Positions 6,700 to 13,327 are shown, counted from the stretch's first letter. The stretch is 15,200 nt of DNA from Kofleriaceae bacterium (GCA_024642805.1 JAHEAK010000049.1:1-15200), one strand, 5' to 3'. The notes: generated by a model from the sequence alone, not told the origin. Program-made: numbers and translations.

Positions 6700-6747
6700 C
6701 TAAATCCCTGGCCTCTCTCGTTCACACGAGGGAGGCTTTGGATTTAG
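6700..6747. terminator. Bidirectional terminator-like hairpin between convergent genes
   Basis: CTAAATCC (6700-6707) pairs with GGATTTAG (6740-6747), and CCTCTCTCG (6712-6720) with CGAGGGAGG (6727-6735, one G-T pair). The loop is TTCACA. The structure sits exactly between the rightward stop at 6684 and the leftward gene, whose TAA (6744-6746) lies inside the right arm. There is no T tract on either side, so classic intrinsic termination is not certain. Confidence 0.55.
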
Positions 6748-7220
6748 GGGCAATCGGCGTCGATGGCCGCGAAGATCGCGTTCACGCTTTTGTCTTGATC
6801 CATGGTGAAGGCGCACAAGCTCTGCCCACCGGTGCAGTCTCCCTCCCATCGGCAGAAGCTGAGCGAACCGTTTGTCGCGCTGAGAAAGACGTTGGATCCT
6901 CCTGACACCGTCGAGGCGCAGGCACTGTCTTCTGGACAGGTTGCGACCGCACTGGCATTGATGCTCAAGGTGATCGAGCCACCGGTGCTCGTCGTGTAGT
7001 CGAGGTTGAAGTTCATAGCTGCGGCGTCGACGACGCTGGCATCGATGGGATCGCCAGGATCTGATCCGGCATCGACGCTTGCGTCAGCGCTTCGACCAAT
7101 GTCGTCATCGCCAGGGCGAGCGTCAGGTCGAGCTCCTGCATCGCCGCTTTGCTCCTGCGTGCCGCACGCGCCGAGCACGAGCGCCGCGCACAGCCAACTA
7201 ACGCAGCCCTTCGAACCCAC
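6744..7220 (-). CDS. Lipoprotein with Asp/Ala linker and a bacterial-repeat-type domain
   Basis: The frame codes 158 residues from a GTG at 7220; a TTG at 7223 one codon earlier is also possible, and no ATG fits. The signal peptide ends L16-G17-A18-C19, an ideal lipobox. A linker of about 50 residues is rich in Asp, Ala, Gly and Pro (GARPDARPGDDD, ADASVDAGSDPGDP). The C-terminal 90 residues are beta-rich with the pattern GGSITLSINASAVATCPEDSAC ... VFLSATNGSLSFCRWEGDCTG ... CAFTMDQDKSVNAIF, which matches the 'bacterial repeat' / divergent InlB-B style module (strand, Cys loop, W-x-G-x-C, then V-x-A-x-F). Such domains sit on surface proteins. The gene ends inside a hairpin shared with the convergent neighbour. 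The partner is unknown. Confidence 0.78.
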   Translation of the reverse strand: MGSKGCVSWLCAALVLGACGTQEQSGDAGARPDARPGDDDIGRSADASVDAGSDPGDPIDASVVDAAAMNFNLDYTTSTGGSITLSINASAVATCPEDSACASTVSGGSNVFLSATNGSLSFCRWEGDCTGGQSLCAFTMDQDKSVNAIFAAIDADCP

Positions 7221-7407
7221 CAATGGAAGTGTAGCGCATCGGCGCGAGGCGAGGCTCAGACAAGGTCAGCCTACAGGTAGGCGCCAAGGCAGTGCGAGTG
7301 ACACGATCGCTGTCGTGGAAATCAGGGGACTGCCGCAAGATGCAAGGGTCCCTTCGAGAATCGGTCAGTATCAGCGTTCTCGGGATCCAGATTTCAAGGA
7401 CATCCCC

Positions 7408-7424
7408 TTGGTACGAGCATTGCT
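7408..7424 (+). promoter_or_regulatory. Sigma-54-type -24/-12 promoter at the start of the small gene at 7431
   Basis: TTGGTACG-AGCA-TTGCT differs from the TTGGCACG-N4-TTGCW consensus by one base, and its GG (7410-7411) and GC (7422-7423) are exactly ten apart. The predicted start of transcription, about twelve bases after the GC, is near 7435. This falls at the ATG (7431) and just before a second in-frame ATG (7437), so the message would be leaderless or nearly so. Confidence 0.45.
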
Positions 7425-7430
7425 GTAGCG

Positions 7431-7661
7431 ATGCGCATGTCTGTACTCATCGATTCGCCTAGCCGTGCTGCTCGATTGGCTCGCACCATTGCTTCCGACA
7501 TCTCCCTGTACATGCAGTCCAACGTGACGGACAACGCCGAAGCCAAGCGACTCGAAGTCGAACGGCAAATCGAGCACGGTCGCGTGTACTTCAAGAGTCG
7601 TGTCAGCGCCGAGCTCGATGGCGACGCAATCTACGCCGAAGTCGTCGAGTCATTGCTCTGA
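7431..7661 (+). CDS. Small conserved-type cytosolic protein (LARTI-SDI-LY motif)
   Basis: The ATG at 7431 gives 76 residues; a second ATG at 7437 gives 74 and would fit the sigma-54 promoter. No Shine-Dalgarno is visible for either. The protein is mostly helical: RAARLARTIASDISLYMQSNV (12-32) and AKRLEVERQIEHGRVYFKSRVSAEL. The combination 'ARxLxSDIxLY ... ExxI..GR..F..RV' is one I know from small proteins and C-terminal tails of myxobacterial proteins, but I cannot name a function. There is no signal peptide. The last 31 bases overlap the 3' end of the convergent ABC1-kinase gene, and its TGA lies in a 15-bp tandem repeat. Confidence 0.72.
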   Translation: MRMSVLIDSPSRAARLARTIASDISLYMQSNVTDNAEAKRLEVERQIEHGRVYFKSRVSAELDGDAIYAEVVESLL

Positions 7662-8980
7662 ACAAGGGGCTGCTGAACAAGGGGCTGTGTCTTGCTCTCG
7701 ATGGCCGCACGAAACATCGAGGACCAATCGCCGCTCGAGCCAAGTTGCGCGAGTACCGAGAGCAAGCCGAGCTGGAGTCGATTGACGAAGAGCCAGTCCT
7801 TGGGAATGGTGAGGCGCATCTTGTTTGGATTGTCGAGCATGTTCATCGCGTTGGCTTTGCTGACGAAGTCACCGGTGTAGATGGTCGCTTCCTTGCTCTT
7901 GAAAGGTGAGTACAGGAAATTCATGGCCTGCCACTGGTGATCCCAGTCGAAGCCTTTGGGGCGCGCGACCATGCCGGTGTCGGTGAGCGCCTTGGCAAAG
8001 GCGGCCTTGTCGTCGCTGAGAATCGATCGGGCAAGGGCCTTCCACTGTTCAATGAGCTCTGGTGAGAACCACTTGATGCAGCCGAAATCGAGGAAGGTGA
8101 CCTCTCCCTCGTCACCGAAGAGATAATTGCCAGGGTGCGGATCGGCGTTGAAAACACAGTCTCGAAAGATCGATCGAAAGCAGGTGTCGAAGATGGTCTC
8201 GCCGGCTCGATTGCGAGCATCGCTGGACGCAGAGTCAACGAAGGCTTGGAATCGCAGACCGCCATCGAAGGCGCTCGTGAGAACGCGCGAGCTCGATCGC
8301 TCCATGATCACGCTCGGCACTTGGCGATGCGAATCGTCGGCAAAGAGTCGATGGAAGAGCATCTGGTTGCTCGCCTCGCGCCGATAGTCACATTCTTCGA
8401 TAACTCGTTCGCTCAGCTCCTCCGATAGCGCCTTGCCATCGAGCGGCGTGATCATCAGACCGAGGCGTGCGAAGCGACTGAGCATCTTGAGATCGCTTTC
8501 GAGGGCGTCGGTGATGCCAGGGTACTGCACCTTCACAGCGACCGGCTGGCCCTGGTAGACGGCCCGATGCACTTGACCGATGGAGGCGGCGGCAAAGGGC
8601 TTGGCATCGAAGCTATCGAAGAGCGCGCCAGGGACATCGCCGAGCTCACGGGCGATGACCTCGGCGGCCACCTCTTGGCTCATGGGCTGACTCTGGCTCT
8701 GCAGGCCCGCGAGCACCTTCTGTGCCCTGGGGGAGAGGCCGTGATCTAAGTACGAAGCCATCTGTCCAAACTTCATGACCAGGCCCTTGAGGCCACTGAG
8801 CTCTTCGAGCAGGCGCTGCGCCGCCGCTACTTGCAGCTCTTCATCAGCCTGTCGTTTGACAGGCCCTTGCGAGAAGTTGCGTTTGGCAAGCGAGAGACCT
8901 GTCTTGGTGAAGAGCTTGGCGGTCTTGAGTGTTCGGCTTCGAAAACCCAGTGCGATGTGGTCGAGTGGTTCTTGCGGCAT
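7631..8980 (-). CDS. ABC1/UbiB/ADCK-family atypical protein kinase
   Basis: I choose the ATG at 8980 (449 residues) because GGAG lies seven bases upstream; a GTG one codon earlier is less well placed. The motifs of the ABC1 atypical kinase family are all present: the KxGQ motif in GLVMKFGQMAS (about 67-76), the Ala-rich loop FAAASIGQVHRA (129-140), VAVKVQYPG with the ATP-binding Lys150, EECDYRREASNQ (196-206), catalytic NADPHPGN (278-285) and LDFGC with metal-binding Asp298. There is no membrane tail as in E. coli UbiB, so it is likely a soluble or peripheral member. Family members support ubiquinone/lipid metabolism, but the target here is unknown. The C-terminus carries a duplicated QPLVQ. 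It lies 102 bases downstream of a TetR gene on the same strand and is probably cotranscribed and controlled by it. Confidence 0.92.
   Translation of the reverse strand: MPQEPLDHIALGFRSRTLKTAKLFTKTGLSLAKRNFSQGPVKRQADEELQVAAAQRLLEELSGLKGLVMKFGQMASYLDHGLSPRAQKVLAGLQSQSQPMSQEVAAEVIARELGDVPGALFDSFDAKPFAAASIGQVHRAVYQGQPVAVKVQYPGITDALESDLKMLSRFARLGLMITPLDGKALSEELSERVIEECDYRREASNQMLFHRLFADDSHRQVPSVIMERSSSRVLTSAFDGGLRFQAFVDSASSDARNRAGETIFDTCFRSIFRDCVFNADPHPGNYLFGDEGEVTFLDFGCIKWFSPELIEQWKALARSILSDDKAAFAKALTDTGMVARPKGFDWDHQWQAMNFLYSPFKSKEATIYTGDFVSKANAMNMLDNPNKMRLTIPKDWLFVNRLQLGLLSVLAQLGSSGDWSSMFRAAIESKTQPLVQQPLVQSNDSTTSA
7658..7687. repeat. 15-bp perfect tandem duplication
   Basis: CTGAACAAGGGGCTG occurs twice head to tail (7658-7672, 7673-7687). 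It encodes the repeated QPLVQ in the kinase tail and contains the stop codon of the convergent small gene. It is a likely replication-slippage product and could vary in copy number without shifting the kinase frame. Confidence 0.7.
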
Positions 8981-9082
8981 CACATTGCTCCAATCAGTCG
9001 TTTGGCGTTTGGGGCCGTATCTGCATCGTCGTAGTGCATCTTCTACTCCTTTTTCTGAACTGTCGATCGATGTCGTGAGGTC

Positions 9083-9706
9083 CTACTTGGAGAGACCCTT
9101 CATCAGCAGGTCCAAGGACATGCGGGTCATGACACTGAGCTGAGAGCGGCTTACCGCTCCGCTGCCGAGCCAAGCAATGAGGCCCCAGTAGTAGATGGCA
9201 AAGAGCAATTGACCCGCGAGGGGAGGGCCAACGTCCTTGCGAACCACACCAGCCTCTTGCGCTTGGATGATCAAGGCACCCAAACGGTTTAGAAATCGCA
9301 TCGTCATGTTGAACATTTCGGGCTGCTGCCCCGCATCGCGGAACATCATCTCCTTCACGAAGGAGCGGGCGAGCCCGAGGTCATGCTCGTAGAAGCTGTA
9401 GAGGGCTTCGAAGATGCGCATGCAAGCGTCGACGATCGAGGTGCCTGCTGGTAGTGCATCGAGCTCACGCTCAGAGATGCGCGCCAGGTCCTGCCGATAC
9501 AGGTGCGTGAGAAGATCGATCTTCTCGGGGAAGTAAACAAAGAGCGTGCCCGTGGCAACGTCGGCGCGCTCGGCGATGGCGCGCGTGGTGGTGTTGTCGT
9601 AGCCGTATTCGGCAAAGAGCTGCCTGCCGGCCTTCTCGATACGCTCGAGCTTGACGCGCTTGTTGCGGTCTCGTCGACTTTCTTGAGCGGGGTCGTTTTT
9701 GACCAT
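9083..9706 (-). CDS. TetR-family transcriptional regulator
   Basis: The ATG at 9706 gives 207 residues, typical for the family; a TTG two codons upstream is less likely. The N-terminal DNA-binding domain is clear: RVKLERIEKAGRQLFAEYGYDNTTTRAIAERADVATGTLFVYFPEKIDLL (about 17-66), with the helix-turn-helix at 39-60 and the family signature GTLFVYFPEK. The remaining helices (about 80-205) form the variable ligand-binding and dimer domain, with the hydrophobic run PLAGQLLFAIYYWGLIAWLG near 165-184. TetR proteins are mostly repressors released by a small hydrophobic ligand. The downstream ABC1-kinase gene on the same strand is the obvious target, along with autoregulation. A perfect dyad upstream (9759-9770) could be its operator. 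The ligand cannot be told. Confidence 0.92.
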   Translation of the reverse strand: MVKNDPAQESRRDRNKRVKLERIEKAGRQLFAEYGYDNTTTRAIAERADVATGTLFVYFPEKIDLLTHLYRQDLARISERELDALPAGTSIVDACMRIFEALYSFYEHDLGLARSFVKEMMFRDAGQQPEMFNMTMRFLNRLGALIIQAQEAGVVRKDVGPPLAGQLLFAIYYWGLIAWLGSGAVSRSQLSVMTRMSLDLLMKGLSK

Positions 9707-9758
9707 GCTCAATTTTTAACACGAGCGCCCAGAGCTGTCACCTAAGATCGGAGAGCCG

Positions 9759-9770
9759 AATGCAAGCATT
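9759..9770. promoter_or_regulatory. AATGC-AA-GCATT dyad, candidate TetR operator
   Basis: This perfect inverted repeat with a 2-base centre lies 53 bases upstream of the TetR start at 9706, in a 159-base gap. TetR proteins bind such dyads near their own promoters, usually somewhat longer ones. An A/T-rich stretch next to it (ggatattaaatg) could hold promoter elements. The assignment is inference from position. Confidence 0.35.
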
Positions 9771-9865
9771 GGATATTAAATGTAGATTTGGCGGCGCCAG
9801 CTGCTAGCCAGGAGGCCGCTCACAAGGCAAGCAGGTGCGGCCATGGGCAGCTTGGCGTGCCCGCA

Positions 9866-10183
9866 TCAGTGTGGGCGCCGCCACTGGCCTGCGTGTTTCG
9901 AGACCAAAGGCGGCTTGGCGGAGGCGTAGCCCCAGGACTCGAGAATCACGCTGCCGTCGCTGCGGCGGTGATAACCGATGAAATGGTCGCACTGCAAACA
10001 CAGGTCGGCGTCGATTTCTTGCTTGAGCGGCACGCAATAGGTGCGAGCCGCGCCAAGCAAGGAAGCGAGGGAAGAGGGCGCAGCTACAGGCGTCTTGAGG
10101 CGCGCTTCGTGGGACATGGCCGCGTCTTCGAAGACTTGTTCAAACAATTGCGTGAGTTCCAATATCTTTTGGTCTTGTGACAT
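9866..10183 (-). CDS. Small hypothetical protein with Cys-x11-Cys-x2-Cys pattern
   Basis: The ATG at 10183 has a strong GGAGG eight bases upstream, so I prefer it to the ATG at 10207; this gives 105 residues. The first 25 residues are helical (MSQDQKILELTQLFEQVFEDAA). The middle, TYCVPLKQEIDADLCLQCDHFIGYHRR (48-74), has Cys50, Cys62, Cys65 and His67, a plausible metal or redox site, and is followed by DGSVILESWGYASAKPPLV. There is no signal peptide or membrane segment. I do not recognise the family. It is divergent from the Crp/Fnr-type regulator at 10357, and an FNR-like box lies between them at about -41 from a possible start site near 10225. An oxygen- or redox-controlled role is therefore a reasonable guess, not shown. 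Confidence 0.72.
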   Translation of the reverse strand: MSQDQKILELTQLFEQVFEDAAMSHEARLKTPVAAPSSLASLLGAARTYCVPLKQEIDADLCLQCDHFIGYHRRSDGSVILESWGYASAKPPLVSKHAGQWRRPH

Positions 10184-10191
10184 CGTTCTGC

Positions 10192-10196
10192 CCTCC
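10192..10196 (-). promoter_or_regulatory. GGAGG ribosome site fixing the start at 10183
   Basis: On the minus strand GGAGG precedes the ATG at 10183 by about eight bases, the best Shine-Dalgarno match among the leftward genes. It selects this start over the ATG at 10207. Confidence 0.65.
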
Positions 10197-10258
10197 TTCG
10201 TGCCCATTTCGCCACACCTTGGCGTTCGTTCATCATGTACGAGACTGGCGAGGGCGCC

Positions 10259-10272
10259 TTGACCTCGATCAA
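10259..10272. promoter_or_regulatory. FNR-type box TTGAC-CTCG-ATCAA
   Basis: TTGACCTCGATCAA matches the FNR consensus TTGAT-N4-ATCAA at nine of ten positions. It lies in the 173-base divergent gap between the small Cys-containing gene and the Crp/Fnr-type regulator. On the minus strand, CATGAT (10237-10232) is a passable -10 element; with a start near 10225 the box centre is at about -41, the usual activating position. From the regulator's side the box is 85-98 bases before the ATG, which would suit autoregulation. Confidence 0.55.
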
Positions 10273-10296
10273 GTCAGCGCTGACTAAATTTTTAGT
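10272..10296. promoter_or_regulatory. Two further overlapping dyads next to the FNR box
   Basis: AGTCAGCGCTGACT (10272-10285) is a perfect 14-bp palindrome that shares one base with the FNR-type box. ACTAAA-TT-TTTAGT (10283-10296) is a perfect inverted repeat overlapping it by three bases. Three dyads in 38 bases suggests a compact operator cluster bound by one or more regulators. Confidence 0.45.
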
Positions 10297-10356
10297 TGCT
10301 CCACTTACCAAGGCATCGTGAGACAATCGAGGCTCCACGAAACGCACGGGTAGAAC

Positions 10357-10995
10357 ATGCAAAACCGAGTGCCTTGTCGATGTCCACTTGCGCTGGTCTG
10401 CAGTCGAGACTCGGGCCCCTTTCGTGAGATTCGCAGGCGTGATCAGCACGTGCTCTTCTTGCAGGGAACACCGGCGAATCGCGTGTTCTTTGTTCAGCGA
10501 GGCAGTGTCTCGCTGCACCGCATGAGCAGTGAGGATCTCGCTCTTGGCCGCGCGCACAGCATTCGACACGCCGGCGACTTCTTGGGTGTCGAGGCAATCG
10601 TTGGCGACAGCTATCAAGACTCGGCGCGCGCGGAGACCGATCTGGAACTGTGCGTGGCAGAGCGAGACGACTTCCTCGCCTGGCTTGGTCCTCGCGAAAC
10701 GCCCGCCTTCCGAGTACTCGAGGGACTCTTGCGCCAGGACGACGACGATCGCCTGGCCGTCGAGGATCTCGAGGGAAGCGCGCGCCAACGAGTGGCCTCC
10801 TACCTACTGCACCACGCGCACGACGCCGAGCAGCGCGTGCTGCGATCGGTCGTCGCCGATGTCTTGCACATGCGGCCGGAAACGCTCTCGCGCACGCTGC
10901 ACGAGCTGGCGGAGCAGGGGCTCATCCAACTGTCACGGCGCGGGATCGTGGTTTTGGATCCGGGACGCTTGCGCAGTCGCGCGAGCAAGTCCTGA
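10357..10995 (+). CDS. Crp/Fnr-family regulator with Fnr-like cysteines, candidate oxygen sensor
   Basis: The ATG at 10357 gives 212 residues; an in-frame TAG two codons upstream excludes a longer form. A cyclic-nucleotide-binding-type beta roll (about 20-110; DQHVLFLQGTPANRVFFVQRGSVSL) is followed by a dimer helix and a C-terminal helix-turn-helix (about 160-200). The recognition helix reads PETLSRTL, with Glu175, Ser178 and Arg179 in the E-x-x-S-R arrangement that E. coli Fnr uses to read TTGAT. Fnr binds a [4Fe-4S] cluster with Cys20, 23, 29 and 122. Here Cys7, Cys9, Cys15 and Cys99 occupy similar places, and Cys99 (LELCVAERDDFL) aligns with the Fnr Cys122 region. The first spacing is C-x-C, not C-x2-C, so cluster binding is likely but unproven. 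An FNR-type box lies in its own promoter region. Confidence 0.88.
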   Translation: MQNRVPCRCPLALVCSRDSGPFREIRRRDQHVLFLQGTPANRVFFVQRGSVSLHRMSSEDLALGRAHSIRHAGDFLGVEAIVGDSYQDSARAETDLELCVAERDDFLAWLGPRETPAFRVLEGLLRQDDDDRLAVEDLEGSARQRVASYLLHHAHDAEQRVLRSVVADVLHMRPETLSRTLHELAEQGLIQLSRRGIVVLDPGRLRSRASKS

Positions 10996-11002
10996 GACTC
11001 CT

Positions 11003-11028
11003 GGCGCTGGCCACCGCCACAGAGCGCC
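11003..11028. terminator. Weak inverted repeat between convergent genes
   Basis: GGCGCT (11003-11008) and AGCGCC (11023-11028) form a 6-bp stem with a 14-base loop in the 32-base gap between the regulator (ends 10995) and the ClC gene (ends 11028). It could help separate the two transcripts. The stem is short and has no T tract. Confidence 0.25.
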
Positions 11029-13133
11029 TAGCGAGAGTGATCGTCGAGCTCGTGGCTAGCCGTCAGGGCCAGGGCCGGACCCGACACGATTAGCTCATCG
11101 CCTTCGACCAGTTGCTCGTCGGGATCGGGGACCCGAAGGACACCATCCGCGCTTGCACCCCGCACACCCAGGACATTGACACCGTGCTGAGCACGCCAGT
11201 CGAGCTCGCGAAGAGACTGGCCGGCCATCTCGGCGGTCACGATCACACGATCGACCCCGCCTGGTGGCAATTCGATGACATCGCCGGCAGCGGCGTTGTT
11301 GGCATTTCGTTCCACGAAGACCAGGCGACCTGAGTCTCGGCGCAGGGTCTCGCGATTGTAGTGAGCAATGATTTCGTGACGGCTGATGGTTCCCAGGAGG
11401 CGGTTGTCTTCGTCAGTGACGGGAAGGTCGTCGAGGCCAGAGTCGGTCAGGTTCTTCAGCGTGTCGGCGAGCGAGTCAGAAGGCTTGGCTCGGTTGCGGG
11501 CCGGCGACATCAGATCGCTGGCAAGGGCCAGTCCTTCTAGATCTCTCTCCTCGCGTACCAGCGAGCGAATATCGCGCTGGTGGATGAGCCCACGCAAGGT
11601 ACCGTCGGCTGCCGTCACGTAGAGCGTGGGATTGTCGATCTTCAAGGCCAGCTCGACGATCTGCGAGAGTGAAGACTGCAGCGAGAGCGTCGCCGTCACC
11701 GCGCGCATGTGGGCGTCCGTTGACTCGGTGCGCATGATGTCGCCGTGATCCGAGCCGTGAAGTCGTGTGCCGCGTCTGGCCAGCTTCAGGGTGTAGATGG
11801 ACTCGTGCGATAGGCGCAGGGAAATTGTGCTGGCAATGAAGCAACTCATCATCAGCGGCAGCATGATGCTGTAGTCGCCACTCATCTCGAACACGATCAA
11901 GATTGAGGTGAGGGGCGCGTGGGTCGCAGCGGCTACGACCGCGCCCATGGCAACCAGGGCATAGGCACCACTGGGAGCGACCAGGCCTGCGGGCATGATG
12001 GTGTGAACACTCACCCCGAAGGCAGCGCCGACGACAGCGCCGAGGAAGAGAGAAGGCGCAAAGACGCCACCGGAGAAGCCCGCGCCAAGGGACAAGTGCG
12101 TTGCTGCCATCTTGGCGACGAAGACGCCTAGCAACATGGTCACGCCCAGCTGCCTTCCGTCGCCAAGCACCAGGCCGATGGTTTCGTAACCAACGCCCAT
12201 GACATGCGGAAAGGCCAGAGCCAGTGCGCCGAGCGCCACGCCGCCCAATGCTGGCTTGGCCGCCTCGTGCATGGGCAACCTGTCCCACAGGTCTTCGACC
12301 CAGTAGAGGCCCCGGCTGAAGCCGACACCAACGAGCGCCGCAATCCCTCCCAGCAAGACATAGAGCAAGAGCTCCCAGCCACTGACCATCGAGTACTCGG
12401 GTATCTCGAAGGCGGGAACGTCTCCCAGGTAGTGGCGAGAGATGGCCGTCGCGACCACGGAGGAGACGACCAGCGGCGTGAACATGCGAATGGTGCCCAC
12501 GCCCAAGATGACCTCGATAGCGAAGATGGCCCCTGCGATGGGCGCGTTGAAGGTGGCGGCGATGCCGGCAGCGGCACCACATCCAACCAGCATGCGCAGG
12601 TTGCGGGTATCGATGCGCAGGAACTGCCCGAGGGAGGAACCAATCGAGCTGCCAATTTGAACGATCGGGCCTTCGCGACCGACGGCGGCGCCGACACCGA
12701 TGCTGATTGCGCTGGCGAGAATCTTGACGACGGCGACGCGCGGGCGAATCTTGCCCTCGTTGTTGGCAACCGCGTCCATGACTTCGGGTACGCCATGACC
12801 GCGCGCCTCACGTGCGAGGAAGTAGATGAGCGGTCCGACGACGAGGCCGCCCACCGCAGGCACGAGCATGATCTTGTACCACGGCAGCTGTGAGAGCTCT
12901 GCGAGCGCGATGCCTGCTGGGTAGGCCAGTCTGTTGATGAGTTGAATCAGCCAGCGAAAGAGGATGGCGCCATAGGCGGCACACGCACCGATGATCGCGG
13001 CTGTCAGCAAGAGGAAGATGGTCTGCGAACCTAGCCATGCCGTTAGCGTGAGCGCCAAGACCTGGCCGCGTGGCCTCTTGTAGTGCCACGGCGCCTTCTT
13101 GCTGACTCGGCGCGCTGGAGTATCGACTGACAT
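11028..13133 (-). CDS. ClC-family chloride channel/transporter with CBS pair and RCK_C domain
   Basis: The ATG at 13133 gives 701 residues. The ClC membrane core (about 25-445) carries its signatures: GHGVPEV (112-118), GREGPIVQIGSSIGS with gating Glu154, NAPIAGAIFAIEVILG (196-211), GGVFAPSLFLGA (355-366) and EMSGDY with anion-coordinating Tyr421. The Glu of E. coli ClC that feeds protons from inside (E203) aligns with Val208, as in eukaryotic ClC channels. A cytosolic CBS pair (about 466-595) and a C-terminal TrkA-C/RCK_C domain (about 603-690, FVERNANN...VIVTAEMAGQSLRELDW...VEGDELIVSGP) follow; both usually bind nucleotides or ions and control gating. It mediates chloride movement across the inner membrane; whether channel or exchanger is open. 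It is divergent from the histidine kinase and convergent with the Fnr-like gene. Confidence 0.93.
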   Translation of the reverse strand: MSVDTPARRVSKKAPWHYKRPRGQVLALTLTAWLGSQTIFLLLTAAIIGACAAYGAILFRWLIQLINRLAYPAGIALAELSQLPWYKIMLVPAVGGLVVGPLIYFLAREARGHGVPEVMDAVANNEGKIRPRVAVVKILASAISIGVGAAVGREGPIVQIGSSIGSSLGQFLRIDTRNLRMLVGCGAAAGIAATFNAPIAGAIFAIEVILGVGTIRMFTPLVVSSVVATAISRHYLGDVPAFEIPEYSMVSGWELLLYVLLGGIAALVGVGFSRGLYWVEDLWDRLPMHEAAKPALGGVALGALALAFPHVMGVGYETIGLVLGDGRQLGVTMLLGVFVAKMAATHLSLGAGFSGGVFAPSLFLGAVVGAAFGVSVHTIMPAGLVAPSGAYALVAMGAVVAAATHAPLTSILIVFEMSGDYSIMLPLMMSCFIASTISLRLSHESIYTLKLARRGTRLHGSDHGDIMRTESTDAHMRAVTATLSLQSSLSQIVELALKIDNPTLYVTAADGTLRGLIHQRDIRSLVREERDLEGLALASDLMSPARNRAKPSDSLADTLKNLTDSGLDDLPVTDEDNRLLGTISRHEIIAHYNRETLRRDSGRLVFVERNANNAAAGDVIELPPGGVDRVIVTAEMAGQSLRELDWRAQHGVNVLGVRGASADGVLRVPDPDEQLVEGDELIVSGPALALTASHELDDHSR

Positions 13134-13327
13134 CTTGAATTGGACGGCCTCTGCCGACCGAGAGAGAACTCCCTCTGCCGGTCTTGGTCAAGGTCGTTTC
13201 CGCGTTCTGCGCGGAAATGCCTGGTGGGCTGCCAGTGAGCGCGAGCCCCGAATTGACTCCAATCTGGCGCCAGCCGGTCGGATCACACGTGGGGCCTAGG
13301 TGGACAGCCACGGGCGATATCGGCATC

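Noticed and set aside
9789..9883. TGGCGGCGCC ... GGCGCCGCCA inverted repeat, arms 75 bases apart
   Set aside because: The arms contain the self-palindromic GGCGCC and are far apart; likely chance in GC-rich DNA.
10084..10788. Leftward frame of 234 codons across the FNR-like promoter and gene
   Set aside because: It overlaps a clear Crp/Fnr gene and the divergent small gene, and shows no domain.
12204..12893. Long rightward frame within the ClC gene
   Set aside because: Antisense to a protein with all ClC motifs; composition is typical of a shadow frame.
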